Positions 1 to 9,140 of a stretch of 64,000 nucleotides of DNA are shown in pieces; positions within the stretch are counted from its first letter, which is position 1; each line of letters begins with the position of its first letter. This stretch comes from Maribacter huludaoensis (GTDB lineage Bacteria; Bacteroidota; Bacteroidia; Flavobacteriales; Flavobacteriaceae): assembly GCF_029350945.1 (NCBI RefSeq), contig NZ_JARKMS010000002.1, forward strand, positions 701,376 through 765,375, written 5' to 3'. The position numbers were made by a program, and so were the translations under genes. The notes below the pieces were generated by a model that searched no databases, had not been told where the DNA came from, and worked only from the letters and a program-made list of their open reading frames with translations.

Positions 1-45
1 AAATTGAATGGATGAGAATCCGAAAATATTATAACAAATAATAAA

Positions 46-297
46 ATGGCAAATCACAAGTCGGCATTAAAGAGAATTAGAAGAAACGAAGCAGTTCGTT
101 TACGTAACAGATATCAGCATAAAACTACCCGTAATGCTATCAAAAGATTGCGTGCAGAAGAATCTAAGAAAGATGCAGAGGCTCTTTTTCCAAGTGTTGT
201 TAGTATGATCGATCGTTTAGCTAAGCGTAACATTATACATGATAATAAAGCTGCCAACTTAAAAAGTAAATTGGCAAAGCACGTTGCTGCATTGTAA
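46..297 (+). CDS. rpsT: 30S ribosomal protein S20
   Basis: This 83-residue, lysine- and arginine-rich protein is bS20, which binds 16S rRNA early in small-subunit assembly. It opens MANHKSALKRIRRNE and ends in a helical, alanine-rich tail (LAKHVAAL), as is usual for the family, and its length is normal for Bacteroidota. The ATG at 46 follows an A-rich leader with no strong Shine-Dalgarno sequence, which is typical of this phylum. A Rho-independent terminator follows 24 bases after the stop, so the gene is probably its own transcription unit. The promoter lies at or before the window start. Confidence 0.97.
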   Translation: MANHKSALKRIRRNEAVRLRNRYQHKTTRNAIKRLRAEESKKDAEALFPSVVSMIDRLAKRNIIHDNKAANLKSKLAKHVAAL

Positions 298-320
298 ATT
301 TCTGCTATTATAATATTTTA

Positions 321-348
321 AAGCCTTCCAATTTGGAGGGCTTTTTTT
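321..348 (+). terminator. Rho-independent terminator of rpsT
   Basis: A GC-rich stem (AAGCCTTCCAA pairing with TGGAGGGCTTT) with a tiny loop is followed by a run of T. It lies just after rpsT and ends its transcript. Confidence 0.85.
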
Positions 349-397
349 GTTTGTAACAGTTTCTGCAAAGATGTTGATGACTTAACTAATTATTGGT

Positions 398-1087
398 CTA
401 TTTAAACGAGCGTTTGCTGCTGTTCAAGAAACCAATAGTTAGCACACTGTACATTAATACAATTAGAATGTTTAATGCCAATCTTAAATTATAATATTCC
501 CACAAATCATATTGGGTATATCCTATAATCAATAAAAAGGGCGATGTAGAATAAAATATGATCAACGAACTATTTATCCAGAATACGAGATTATAGCGAT
601 TGATGATTTTTGCTCCTGCGTCGTATTTTTCTTTGAAATTAATGAATATGCAATATAGTAATGTTAAAGAGGCAATGGTGTATGCATAAAAGAGGGTAAT
701 GTCCATAGGGTTTTGAAAAAAACAACTTATAATATAGCTAGACATGGCTATTATTGACGTCCATAAAATTCTATTTCTATTTATTTTATTCGATGAAAGT
801 TTCCAATAGGCGTAATAGAAATAGGGGAAAAATACAAGGTCATACAAATTGTAGATGATTTCATTATACTGGCTATCTTTTAAATCGTTGAAAAAGGTAT
901 AATCAGGAAAATACTTAATCATATAACCCAATAATTCATTGCAAAAAGTATAGGTAATTATGACCGGAAGATATTTAAAAACGGTATCAAAATACTTTCT
1001 ATACGTTTTAATAGATGCTATTAATGCAATGCCGTAAATAATTACAAAGTAACTTCTACTGAAAAAATCCAATATCATTTGGGGCAT
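398..1087 (-). CDS. multi-pass membrane protein of unknown function
   Basis: This 229-residue protein has about six or seven hydrophobic helices and many aromatic residues (Tyr, Phe), with a short basic C-terminal tail (SSKRSFK). I recognise no enzymatic motif. It is the last gene of a tight minus-strand cassette: its ATG lies 3 bases after the stop of the small ORF at 1091-1255, which in turn overlaps the lipoprotein gene at 1270-1773. Such proteins in flavobacteria often neighbour signal-transduction genes, but no kinase is encoded beside it here, so a sensory membrane role is only a guess. Confidence 0.75.
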   Translation of the reverse strand: MPQMILDFFSRSYFVIIYGIALIASIKTYRKYFDTVFKYLPVIITYTFCNELLGYMIKYFPDYTFFNDLKDSQYNEIIYNLYDLVFFPYFYYAYWKLSSNKINRNRILWTSIIAMSSYIISCFFQNPMDITLFYAYTIASLTLLYCIFINFKEKYDAGAKIINRYNLVFWINSSLIIFYSTSPFLLIIGYTQYDLWEYYNLRLALNILIVLMYSVLTIGFLNSSKRSFK

Positions 1088-1090
1088 ATT

Positions 1091-1255
1091 TTAAAAATCT
1101 GTCCGAGGTGGTGGTCCGCCATTTCCGCGGTTTAATGCAAGACTGGTTGCTCTGGTTTGTAAGCTTGAATTTAAAGTGAATGTTGGTATTATGCTGGCAT
1201 ATGATTTTTCAGTTTCATCATGTCTGTAATTACCTATGCCGTTAATTTGATTCAT
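1091..1255 (-). CDS. small conserved-looking protein, 54 aa, unknown
   Basis: The short ORF encodes MNQINGIGNYRH and ends GGPPPRTDF. It has no membrane segment and no signal peptide. I start it at the ATG at 1255; a TTG at 1273 would add six residues and overlap the upstream stop codon. Its fit between two genes on the same strand (3 bases before the next ATG) argues that it is real and translationally coupled. The Gly/Pro-rich C-terminus is the most distinctive part. Function is unknown. Confidence 0.5.
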   Translation of the reverse strand: MNQINGIGNYRHDETEKSYASIIPTFTLNSSLQTRATSLALNRGNGGPPPRTDF

Positions 1256-1269
1256 TGTTAAGTCACGTA

Positions 1270-1773
1270 TCAATTTTGCTTTTCCATTTTCTCCAATATA
1301 AAAGGCGTAATCTTCTCCTTTTTATTTAATGTGGGAACTATAAATATAGAGTTCTGTCTTGGGTGTACAAATGGTTTACCGTCAGGGAAATTTCTTTTGG
1401 TAGGGTAGTTTGCAAAATACAGGCGTAATTTAGTTACTTTTTCTACACCTGCATTTTTAGCTTCTTGGTCAACATAGGCTATATAGTTTTTTATGGTTTG
1501 GTAATCAAAATCTACAAATCTACCTACTTGAAATTCTTTTTCTGGGGCACGTACCTTTTGTTCATATTGTTCAATTATATCAGCTCTATGCTCTGTATAA
1601 TTATTATATAACGTACTTGCTTCTTTTATAGAAATAATGCCTTCTGGAGCACTTACTGTAGCTATAGGGTGTGGTTGCTCAATATCCTTTTTCTCTTCTT
1701 TCTTGCAGTTAATAAAGGCTATAAGCATACTTGAGTATAAAATTTTACTGATTAGTGTGTGTGGTCCTTTCAT
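1270..1773 (-). CDS. hypothetical lipoprotein
   Basis: I start this protein at the ATG at 1773, giving 167 residues, because a clean lipoprotein signal peptide begins there (MKGPHTL, hydrophobic core, Cys23 in FINC followed by KKEEKK). An in-frame start at 1881 would put 36 unlikely residues in front. The mature part is charged, with a stretch on membership of a regular fold (VEKVTKLRLYFANYP) that I cannot assign to a family. It is the first gene of the three-gene cassette 1773-398. A role at the cell envelope is implied by the lipobox only. Confidence 0.7.
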   Translation of the reverse strand: MKGPHTLISKILYSSMLIAFINCKKEEKKDIEQPHPIATVSAPEGIISIKEASTLYNNYTEHRADIIEQYEQKVRAPEKEFQVGRFVDFDYQTIKNYIAYVDQEAKNAGVEKVTKLRLYFANYPTKRNFPDGKPFVHPRQNSIFIVPTLNKKEKITPFILEKMEKQN

Positions 1774-1910
1774 TTTCTGAGAATTAAAATGATTAATTAG
1801 AAAACTAGTAAAAGACTGGGGAGAGTTCTTTTGTTGGAGCAATAAAGATATTAAAAATAAATTTGAGACAATGTAAAACATTGTATGTCAGTAAGAAAAG
1901 TGTATAAATG

Positions 1911-1946
1911 AAAAAATCCCGATTTCTAAAGAAATCGGGATTTTTT
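1911..1946 (-). terminator. bidirectional-looking terminator downstream of rho
   Basis: AAAAAATCCCGATTTC pairs with GAAATCGGGATTTTTT around a 4-base loop. It lies 19 bases after the rho stop codon on the minus strand and also separates rho from the lipoprotein cassette that reads on in the same direction. Confidence 0.85.
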
Positions 1947-1964
1947 ATGATATTAGAAAAAGTT

Positions 1965-3605
1965 CTATTGATTCATCGTCATCAAGAACTCTTCGTTATT
2001 CTTAGTTTGTTTAAAGCGTTGCTCTATAAACTCCATAGCTTCTACAGGGTTCATATCCGCAAGGTACTTACGCATTATCCACATACGTTGTAGTGTGTTT
2101 TCGTCTAACAACATGTCATCTCTACGTGTACTAGAAGAAGTAAGGTCAATTGCAGGGAAAATTCTTCTGTTTGCAATCTTGCGATCTAATTGAAGTTCCA
2201 TGTTACCTGTACCTTTGAATTCTTCAAAGATAACTTCATCCATTTTAGATCCTGTCTCTGTTAATGCCGTGGCAATAATAGATAATGATCCGCCGCCTTC
2301 TATATTACGTGCGGCACCAAAGAATCTTTTTGGCTTGTGTAATGCGTTGGCATCAACACCACCACTCAATACTTTACCAGAAGCTGGTTGTACCGTATTG
2401 TATGCTCTTGCCAAACGTGTAATAGAATCTAAAAGAATTACTACGTCATGACCGCATTCTACCAAACGCTTCGCTTTTTCTAAAACAATGTTTGCTACAC
2501 GTACATGCTCTGTTGGTTCTTTGTCGAACGTAGAAGCAACTACTTCGCCACGTACGTTACGTTGCATGTCGGTTACCTCTTCTGGTCTTTCATCTATTAA
2601 TAAGATAATTTGATATACTTCTGGATGATTTGCGGCAATACCGTTCGCAATATCTTTCAATAGCATTGTCTTACCGGACTTTGGTTGCGATACGATCATA
2701 CCTCTTTGTCCTTTACCGATAGGGGAGAACAAATCGATAATACGGGTAGATATGGTACTTTGGCGTTCTGCCAAATTAAATTTTTCTTGTGGGAATAAAG
2801 GAGTCAAATGTTCAAATGATACACGATCACGAACTATCTGAGGATCTATACCGTTAATTTTATTCACCTTAATAAGAGGGAAATACTTTTCACCTTCTTT
2901 TGGTGGTCTTACGTTGCCCAGTACGGTATCGCCAGTTTTTAAACCAAAAAGACGAATTTGCGATTGAGAAACGTAAATATCATCTGGTGATGATAAATAG
3001 TTATAATCAGAAGAACGTAAAAAACCATATCCGTCTTGCATGATATCCAATACTCCTTCACTGGCAATAATGGAGTCAAACTCATACTCAGGTTCCTTGT
3101 ACCTATTTTTTAAGTCCTTGTCAAAATTACTTTTGTCGTGGCTGGGTCTAGGGTTAGGTTTTTTATTGTGATTGTTATTCTGGTTAGAATTCTTTTTGTT
3201 AGGCTGGTTTGCAGCTTTTGGTCTAGGTCTAGGTCTTTTTTGTTCTACAGGTTCCTTAGATACACTTTCTGTATTATTCTCTTTCTTCACCGGGGCAACT
3301 TTCTCAGGAGTAGTTTTTTCTTGAGTTGGTTTTGCAGGTACCTTAGATTCTGTACTGGTATTTTTGACAACACGTGGTCTAGGCCTTGGCTTCGGTTTTG
3401 GTTTTGCCTCTGCAGGTTTGCTGGTCTCCTCTGTTGCGGCAGGAACTATAGCTGCGGCAACTTTCGGATTTGCAGCTTGCACGTCCAAAATTTGATAAAC
3501 TAAATCTAGTTTTTTTAAGGTTTTGAATTTAGGAACCTTTAGTCCCTTAGCAATTTCCTGAAGCTCAGGTAGCTTTTTTGATTTTAAATCTGAAATCTCA
3601 AACAT
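1965..3605 (-). CDS. rho: transcription termination factor Rho
   Basis: This 546-residue protein is the hexameric RNA helicase that ends transcription at Rho-dependent sites. It has a SAP-like N-terminus ([19 protein letters not shown]), then about 120 residues of low-complexity Lys/Arg/Pro/Asn-rich sequence (repeated [10 protein letters not shown]-like stretches), which is typical of Bacteroidota Rho and makes it longer than the roughly 420-residue E. coli protein. The RNA-binding cold-shock-like domain ([26 protein letters not shown]) follows, then the ATPase core with Walker A (QPKSGKT, near residue 305), [10 protein letters not shown] and [14 protein letters not shown]. The start matches the conserved MFEISDLK beginning. 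Confidence 0.97.
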   Translation of the reverse strand: MFEISDLKSKKLPELQEIAKGLKVPKFKTLKKLDLVYQILDVQAANPKVAAAIVPAATEETSKPAEAKPKPKPRPRPRVVKNTSTESKVPAKPTQEKTTPEKVAPVKKENNTESVSKEPVEQKRPRPRPKAANQPNKKNSNQNNNHNKKPNPRPSHDKSNFDKDLKNRYKEPEYEFDSIIASEGVLDIMQDGYGFLRSSDYNYLSSPDDIYVSQSQIRLFGLKTGDTVLGNVRPPKEGEKYFPLIKVNKINGIDPQIVRDRVSFEHLTPLFPQEKFNLAERQSTISTRIIDLFSPIGKGQRGMIVSQPKSGKTMLLKDIANGIAANHPEVYQIILLIDERPEEVTDMQRNVRGEVVASTFDKEPTEHVRVANIVLEKAKRLVECGHDVVILLDSITRLARAYNTVQPASGKVLSGGVDANALHKPKRFFGAARNIEGGGSLSIIATALTETGSKMDEVIFEEFKGTGNMELQLDRKIANRRIFPAIDLTSSSTRRDDMLLDENTLQRMWIMRKYLADMNPVEAMEFIEQRFKQTKNNEEFLMTMNQ

Positions 3606-3770
3606 TAAGTAGTAGAATAAATTATATGTAGTTTGTATTGTAAGAAGTAACTGTTTTAATTGGATAATCTCAAGGAGATGTTTTCCTTACTGGTAGGCGT
3701 TATGGCATGATAACGTAGCAATATTACAAATTATTTTGAATAAAAGGGTTATATTTTTTGAAAAGACATG

Positions 3771-3778
3771 TATTTTTG
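3771..3778 (+). promoter_or_regulatory. possible -7 box (TATTTTTG) of the DUF4293 gene
   Basis: The sequence matches the Bacteroidota -7 consensus TAnnTTTG. No TTG lies 19 bases upstream, so only half of the promoter is recognised. It falls inside the longest reading frame but upstream of the ATG at 3803, which favours the later start. Confidence 0.35.
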
Positions 3779-3802
3779 CAGTGTAAACTGGTAATTGATT
3801 AT

Positions 3803-4213
3803 ATGATTCAAAGAATACAAAGCATTTATTTGTTAGTCGTAGCAATACTTACGGGTGTTCTACCGTTCTTCTTTAACCTATGGATAGATATTGATGGTGT
3901 TGAAGTATTTGCAAATAATGAAATGCTTATATCTATTGCCTTTTATGCAAGTACTGTTCTTGCCGTTTGGGCCATAGTACAATTTAAGAATAGAAAATCT
4001 CAGTTTGTTATAAACAGACTGAACATGATATTGAACCTTATTTTATTAGGATTTTTTGTTTATCGATCACTAAACTTATCCGGAGAGACTTCGGTCTCTG
4101 AGAAGGGTATTGGGATGCTGATTCCAGTATTTTCTATCATTTTTTTATTTCTAGCAAATAGAGCTATAAAAAAGGATGAAGATCTTGTAAAATCTGTTGA
4201 TCGCTTGCGTTAA
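3803..4213 (+). CDS. DUF4293 family membrane protein
   Basis: This 136-residue protein has four hydrophobic helices and the characteristic opening MIQRIQSIYLL of DUF4293, a small integral-membrane family found almost only in Bacteroidota and of unknown function. I choose the ATG at 3803 over the in-frame ATG at 3758 because the family begins at MIQRIQS and a possible -7 promoter box lies between the two. The gene diverges from rho, an arrangement common in flavobacteria, and is followed directly by a terminator. Confidence 0.88.
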   Translation: MIQRIQSIYLLVVAILTGVLPFFFNLWIDIDGVEVFANNEMLISIAFYASTVLAVWAIVQFKNRKSQFVINRLNMILNLILLGFFVYRSLNLSGETSVSEKGIGMLIPVFSIIFLFLANRAIKKDEDLVKSVDRLR

Positions 4214-4242
4214 ACCTATAATCTTAGTAGTATTAGTGCGTT

Positions 4243-4271
4243 AAAACCCGGGGTAGTTTCCGGGTTTTTTT
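4243..4271 (+). terminator. Rho-independent terminator after DUF4293
   Basis: AAAACCCGG pairs with CCGGGTTTT around an 8-base loop and is followed by T residues, 29 bases after the DUF4293 stop codon. Confidence 0.85.
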
Positions 4272-4392
4272 ATGCCCTTTTCCTTATTTATGCAATAACT
4301 CCTTCTTTATATATCACAAAATTATTGCAGCTTTTCTCTCTAATGTGATTAACTGTTTACTTTTTCTTGAATTCTTCGTGATACCCCAATTT

Positions 4393-4400
4393 TATGTTTG
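4393..4400 (+). promoter_or_regulatory. possible -7 box (TATGTTTG)
   Basis: The sequence matches TAnnTTTG, 76 bases before the lipoprotein ATG at 4476. The -33 element is not at standard spacing. Its overlap with the longest reading frame supports the downstream start. Confidence 0.35.
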
Positions 4401-4475
4401 TACCCAAGAAACAGCAAGGCAAACGATAGTCGTTGGTTACCTGTTTTAAAACTAAACATTTTAAAAATTAAAATT

Positions 4476-4961
4476 ATGAAAAACAGAAAATTTACTCTTG
4501 TATTACTAGCTAGTGTTATGACAACTTTCTTTGTCAGTTGTTCAGATGATGATGGGGAGGTGGTAACTGTTACCGAAACGGAAACTGTAGAGGTAGATTC
4601 GTCATTGCCGGTGGGTGATTTAATGGTTAACCTAAGCGGTAATCTAGTTGCTGAAAGCGGTACGCCTACACAAGGTTTGGTTGAAGTAGGTGTTGATGCG
4701 GACGATACAAACTTTGTTCGTTTTGCAGATGACTTTACTACTGAATTAGGAACTGGTACCGTTGGAATCTTTTTGTCTACTTCTGAAGTTTTTACGGCTG
4801 ATCCGGCAAACGGAAATCCAGATTTAATGTTAATAGGTAACGTGGCTGACAACGGTGAAATGTTCATTAAACTAGATGCTGCACCAGATGCTAAATACAC
4901 ACACATTATTCTTTGGTGTGCTACTGCAAACATACCATTTGGTAATGTTGCTTTGAACTAA
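4476..4961 (+). CDS. secreted lipoprotein, acidic, unknown function
   Basis: The 161-residue protein starts with a lipoprotein signal peptide (MKNRKFTLVLLAS, lipobox FVSC with Cys22), followed by an acidic spacer (SDDDGE) and a Thr/Val/Glu-rich segment. The mature protein looks beta-rich and has no catalytic motif that I recognise. I use the ATG at 4476 because the longer reading frame from 4398 would place 26 non-signal residues in front of the signal peptide. It has its own terminator at 4973-5030 and precedes an outer-membrane barrel on the same strand. The pair may act at the envelope, but nothing shows on what. Confidence 0.8.
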   Translation: MKNRKFTLVLLASVMTTFFVSCSDDDGEVVTVTETETVEVDSSLPVGDLMVNLSGNLVAESGTPTQGLVEVGVDADDTNFVRFADDFTTELGTGTVGIFLSTSEVFTADPANGNPDLMLIGNVADNGEMFIKLDAAPDAKYTHIILWCATANIPFGNVALN

Positions 4962-4972
4962 TAAACTATTTG

Positions 4973-5030
4973 CAGCCTTTGGGAATAGAGACACATGGTT
5001 CTGTTTTTCTATGTCTCCCAAAGGCTTTTT
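4973..5030 (+). terminator. long-stem terminator after the lipoprotein gene
   Basis: AGCCTTTGGGA pairs with TCCCAAAGGCT, and an inner stem (AGACA/TGTCT region) closes the loop. TTTTT follows. It lies 11 bases after the stop codon at 4961. Confidence 0.8.
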
Positions 5031-5068
5031 ATAAAGGTTATATCTCTATAACTTAAAATCAAAGAATT

Positions 5069-5929
5069 ATGAAAAATTTAAAAAGCATCATAGTCATATG
5101 TTGTTGCTTATTCACTTATAACGCCCAGGCACAAAGTGGATGGACGAGAGAGGCAAAAGCATTTTATGTTCAAGCATCTGCAGCACATTTCTCTTCTAAT
5201 AACTATTATACTACAGAAGGAAGATTGGCCAATGAGGGAAGTACTTTTAATACCAGCGCATTCTTAATTTATGGTGAATATGGAATAACCGATAGGATTA
5301 CGGCAATTCTCGATTTGCCCCTGGTGCGTTTAAATAGTTTTAGTACTACCGAAACTGTTGGCGGAGTTGGGAATATTCAATTAGGCGTAAAATATAAACT
5401 TTTAAAAACCTTCCCGTTATCGTTACAACTTGCCTTAGATATACCCACCAATGATGGCAGTAATTTTGCGCAATCAAAAAATGCCAATGCCTTTGGTCAA
5501 TTTGATGAAATAAATCTTCCGGTTTCTGATGGCGAGTTTAATGTTTGGACAACACTTGCGGCATCTCATGGTTTTGATAATGGTAAAACATATGCTTCAG
5601 CTTTCTCTAGTGTAAATTTTAGAACAGAGGGTTTTAGTAACCAATTACAAGCAGGGGTAGAATTGGGGCATTTGTTTTTTAATAGACTATATGTAATAGG
5701 AAAATTGAAAATTCAAGAGCGGTTATCTTCCGAAAATAATGTACAAAGTGGTTCGTTCTTGTTTGGTGAGGGTACTACATTTACCAATTACGGGGTTACT
5801 TCAATGTATAAGGTTACCGATCATTTCAACGTGGTAGCCCAATATTCCGATTATGCCGGCTTTTTGGTTGAGCGAAAGAATATTTATGATGGTGGCACAT
5901 TTTCTTTGGGCGTTTCGTTAGAATATTAA
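5069..5929 (+). CDS. outer-membrane beta-barrel protein
   Basis: This 286-residue protein has a signal peptide (MKNLKSIIVICCCLFTYNAQAQ, cleaved after AQA) and alternating hydrophobic/polar strands rich in Gly, Asn and aromatics. The last residue is Tyr (SLGVSLEY), as expected for a barrel inserted by Bam. The pattern of a GEYGITDRITAILDLPLVR strand pair and long strands throughout resembles transporter-type barrels of the phenol/MetA-degradation or DUF3187-like kind, but I cannot choose a family. It sits alone downstream of the lipoprotein gene; no substrate is implied by the neighbours. Confidence 0.75.
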   Translation: MKNLKSIIVICCCLFTYNAQAQSGWTREAKAFYVQASAAHFSSNNYYTTEGRLANEGSTFNTSAFLIYGEYGITDRITAILDLPLVRLNSFSTTETVGGVGNIQLGVKYKLLKTFPLSLQLALDIPTNDGSNFAQSKNANAFGQFDEINLPVSDGEFNVWTTLAASHGFDNGKTYASAFSSVNFRTEGFSNQLQAGVELGHLFFNRLYVIGKLKIQERLSSENNVQSGSFLFGEGTTFTNYGVTSMYKVTDHFNVVAQYSDYAGFLVERKNIYDGGTFSLGVSLEY

Positions 5930-5972
5930 TTAGTGAGATACAGGGTTTGGTTAAACATTAAAATCCTGTATT

Positions 5973-6467
5973 TTATCTTTTGCCCAATTCTATTACCTCA
6001 AGGTCTTTGATGTTATCTCCTTCTATGACAAAACGCAACATAGTACGTACTTGGTGAAAACCATGTTTACCACATGCTCCCGGGTTCATGTGTAAAACGC
6101 CTAATTTTTTATCCATCATTACTTTTAATATGTGCGAGTGTCCGCAAATGAACAATTTTGGCGGATTCTCTTTTATAATGTTTCTTGTTCTAATGTTATA
6201 TTTAGGAGGGTAACCACCAATATGGGTAATTAGTACATCTACACCTTCACAGAAAAATCTATTGTTTTCTGGGAATTCTTTTTGAATGATGTGATCGTCA
6301 ATATTACCGTAAACACCTTTCAAGGGTTTTAATTTTGCAATGGCATCAGTAACTTTTAACGAACCAATATCGCCGGCATGCCATACTTCATCTGCCCATT
6401 TCACGTGCTTTAATATAGCATCGTCTATATGTGAATGTGTATCGGAAAGTAATAGGATTTTGGTCAT
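5973..6467 (-). CDS. YfcE/MJ0936-type metallophosphoesterase
   Basis: The 164-residue protein is a small calcineurin-fold phosphodiesterase. All the metal-binding motifs are visible: the DTHSH motif at the start (LLLSDTHSH), HAGDIGS, VYGNIDD (GN[HD]-type motif), ICGHSH and the final MNPGACGKHGFH. Family members hydrolyse phosphodiester model substrates in the cytoplasm, and the physiological substrate is usually unknown. The length is normal for the YfcE family. It is convergent with the outer-membrane gene and divergent from truA. Confidence 0.9.
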   Translation of the reverse strand: MTKILLLSDTHSHIDDAILKHVKWADEVWHAGDIGSLKVTDAIAKLKPLKGVYGNIDDHIIQKEFPENNRFFCEGVDVLITHIGGYPPKYNIRTRNIIKENPPKLFICGHSHILKVMMDKKLGVLHMNPGACGKHGFHQVRTMLRFVIEGDNIKDLEVIELGKR

Positions 6468-6590
6468 TTTTAGTTTTGGTTATGCGGATAAGAAGATTGA
6501 ATTTAATGGTTGCTTAAGTATTTAAAATGGTAATTCTAATGTTTAGAATTACAGCTTAATCCATTCAATGTTAAAACGTATCCTTTTTAA

Positions 6591-6598
6591 TACCTTTG
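6591..6598 (+). promoter_or_regulatory. possible -7 box (TACCTTTG) of truA
   Basis: The sequence matches TAnnTTTG and lies 25 bases before the TTG start of truA, so the leader would be very short. No convincing -33 TTG is at 19 bases. Confidence 0.35.
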
Positions 6599-6623
6599 TG
6601 AGATACAAAACTAGTACATCCTT

Positions 6624-7373
6624 TTGAGATTCTTCATTCAATTTTCATACTTCGGTAAAGCTTATCATGGCTGGCAGTACCAACCAAATGCCATTACGGT
6701 ACAAGAAGTGCTAGAAAACGGTATGTCTAAACTTTTAAATTCTAAGGTTTCACTTATGGGTGCCGGTCGTACAGATACCGGTGTTCACGCTAAAGAAATG
6801 TATGCCCATTTTGATGTTGATGCTATTGATAATATTGAAGAATACGTTTTTAGACTAAATTCTTTCTTGCCGAATGATATTGCGGTAAATAGCATATTTG
6901 AAACAAAAGAAGATGCCCATGCCCGTTTCCATGCTACTGCTAGAACTTATGAATACCATATTGATAAAAAGAAAAATCCTTTTGCTACAGAACTTGCCCA
7001 TTATGTAAAAAAAGAGCTGGATATTGAACAAATGAATACTGCGGCAGAATTGTTGTTGGGTAAAAAAGATTTTGAATGTTTTTCAAAATCCAATACAGAT
7101 GTTTTTACCAATATTTGCGATTTAAGAGAAGCACATTGGCAACTAGAAAATGACAAACTTATTTTTACGATCACTGCGGATAGGTTTCTAAGAAATATGG
7201 TCAGAGCTATAGTTGGCACCTTAATTAATGTGGGTTTGGGTAAATACCCGGCAGACTATGTTAATACCATATTAAAAAGCAAGGATAGAACAAAAGCAGG
7301 TGTTTCTGTTCCTGCAAAAGGACTATATTTGACCTCTATTGTTTACCCCAATACTATTTTAAAGAATGGATAA
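6624..7373 (+). CDS. truA: tRNA pseudouridine(38-40) synthase TruA
   Basis: This 249-residue enzyme isomerises uridines 38-40 in the tRNA anticodon arm. The catalytic Asp is in GAGRTDTGVHA, and the conserved FLRNMVRAIVGTLINVG helix is near the C-terminus. The start is a TTG (MRFFIQFSYFGKAYHGWQ): an in-frame TAG sits at 6612-6614 and no ATG lies between, while the protein begins exactly where the family does. The gene overlaps the following ABC transporter ATG by 8 bases, so the two are probably co-transcribed and coupled. Confidence 0.95.
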   Translation: MRFFIQFSYFGKAYHGWQYQPNAITVQEVLENGMSKLLNSKVSLMGAGRTDTGVHAKEMYAHFDVDAIDNIEEYVFRLNSFLPNDIAVNSIFETKEDAHARFHATARTYEYHIDKKKNPFATELAHYVKKELDIEQMNTAAELLLGKKDFECFSKSNTDVFTNICDLREAHWQLENDKLIFTITADRFLRNMVRAIVGTLINVGLGKYPADYVNTILKSKDRTKAGVSVPAKGLYLTSIVYPNTILKNG

Positions 7374-9132
7374 GGATTCTGGCAAAGCATTTGACACACG
7401 TCTTTTTAAACGCCTACTCGCCTACACAAAACCGTATAAAATTACTTTCTATGGCGTTGCTTTGGCCGCAATTCTATTATCCGGTTTTGCCATTCTTACG
7501 CCTTTGATCGTAAAAGAAATTATAGATACCGCTATTAAGGGCAACAATGATGAGATGTTGCTTTACTTAACTATTGCTATGTTGGTAGTTTTATTGGGGC
7601 AAGTAATTTGTCAATTGGCATTTAACTACTATGCCAACTGGCTTGGAGAATCCGTGATTAGAGATGTTCGCATCAACCTGTTCAAAAAGATGCTTTCCTT
7701 CAAGATGACCTATTTTGATAATTCATCATTGGGCGTATTGGTGACCAGAGCGGTGGCCGATATGCAACGGATCGGAGAGATTTTTAGTCAAGGATTTTTT
7801 GTTATTGTTGCAGATTTGTTGAAAATGGTCGTTGCTGCCATAGTAATGCTTTTTATTAATTGGAAACTCTCGTTAATAGTCTTTGCCTTGTTGCCCGTTA
7901 TCGTATATGCTACAAGATGGTTTCAAAAAGCCATGAAAGTTGCTTTTACGGAGGTTAGGGCAGAGGTCTCCAATCTTAATTCATTTGTTCAAGAGCGTAT
8001 AACGGGTATGAAGATAGTGCAGCTGTTTACCCGTGAAAAAATTGAGAGTGACAAGTTTAGGGAAATCAATGAAAAGCATAAAAAAGCATGGTTGAAAACA
8101 GTATGGTATAATTCTATTTTCTTCCCAATCGCTGAAATTGTTTCCTCTATTACCGTAGGATTGATTGTATGGTACGGCGGATTGCAAAATGTAGCTAATA
8201 TTTCTACGGATATAGCAGGTACTGTATTTGCCTTCATTATGTTGATAGACTTGTTGTTTAGGCCACTTCGTCAAATAGCAGATAAATTCAACACGTTACA
8301 AATGGGGATGGTTGCCGCCAATAGGGTATTTAAAATTTTAGATACCGATAGCCACATTCAAGATGTAGGTTCTTATCAAAAACAAATTGTCAATGGCGAT
8401 ATTAAATTTGATGATGTTCATTTTGGATATTTAGAAAATGAAGAGGTCTTACACGGTATTTCTTTTGATGTAAAAGCGGGGGAGACCGTTGCTATAGTTG
8501 GCGCTACAGGTGCCGGAAAAAGTACCATTATTAATCTATTAAATAGATTTTATGAAATTAACAGCGGGTCTATATTAGTTGATGGGGTAGATATTAAAGA
8601 TTACGATCTAGCATCTCTGCGTTCTCATATTGCCGTAGTACTGCAAGATGTCTTTTTGTTTGCCGATACTATCGCCAATAATATTTCTTTAAAAGATCCA
8701 AGTATCACAGTTGAAAATATAGAGAATGCGGCCAAGGCTATAGGTGTAGATGAGTTTATTTCTAGTCTGCCAGGTGGTTATCATTATAATGTAAAAGAAA
8801 GAGGTACCATGCTTTCTAGCGGTCAACGACAATTAATTGCTTTTTTAAGAGCCTATGTTAGCAACCCTAGTATTTTAATTTTAGACGAAGCTACATCATC
8901 AGTAGATACCTATTCAGAACAATTGATACAATTGGCAACTGATAAAATAACTCAGGGAAGAACCTCTATAGTTATTGCCCACAGATTGGCAACTATTAAA
9001 AAAGCCGACAAAATTATTGTAATGGATGCGGGTAATATCGTGGAAACCGGTACGCACAAACAGTTACTAAAAAAGGGAGGATACTACAGTAATCTTTATG
9101 AAGCCCAGTTCTTAGCTGAGGAAGTTGCTTAA
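7366..9132 (+). CDS. ABC exporter, fused TMD-NBD (MsbA/multidrug type)
   Basis: The 588-residue half-transporter has an N-terminal six-helix membrane domain (residues about 20-320) and a C-terminal ATPase. Walker A is GATGAGKST (near residue 380), the signature is LSSGQRQL, Walker B is ILILDEATSSVD and the H-loop is IAHRLAT. It would work as a homodimer in the inner membrane, exporting lipids or hydrophobic compounds. The family is the lipid A-core flippase/multidrug group, but substrate cannot be read from sequence. Its start overlaps truA by 8 bases, a gene order seen in other flavobacteria. Confidence 0.92.
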   Translation: MDKDSGKAFDTRLFKRLLAYTKPYKITFYGVALAAILLSGFAILTPLIVKEIIDTAIKGNNDEMLLYLTIAMLVVLLGQVICQLAFNYYANWLGESVIRDVRINLFKKMLSFKMTYFDNSSLGVLVTRAVADMQRIGEIFSQGFFVIVADLLKMVVAAIVMLFINWKLSLIVFALLPVIVYATRWFQKAMKVAFTEVRAEVSNLNSFVQERITGMKIVQLFTREKIESDKFREINEKHKKAWLKTVWYNSIFFPIAEIVSSITVGLIVWYGGLQNVANISTDIAGTVFAFIMLIDLLFRPLRQIADKFNTLQMGMVAANRVFKILDTDSHIQDVGSYQKQIVNGDIKFDDVHFGYLENEEVLHGISFDVKAGETVAIVGATGAGKSTIINLLNRFYEINSGSILVDGVDIKDYDLASLRSHIAVVLQDVFLFADTIANNISLKDPSITVENIENAAKAIGVDEFISSLPGGYHYNVKERGTMLSSGQRQLIAFLRAYVSNPSILILDEATSSVDTYSEQLIQLATDKITQGRTSIVIAHRLATIKKADKIIVMDAGNIVETGTHKQLLKKGGYYSNLYEAQFLAEEVA

Positions 9133-9140
9133 TTATGGTG

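Noticed and set aside
3138-3503. 121-codon plus-strand frame rich in Arg/Phe/Leu
   Set aside because: It is the antisense of the low-complexity Lys/Pro/Arg region of rho and has no protein-like pattern of its own.
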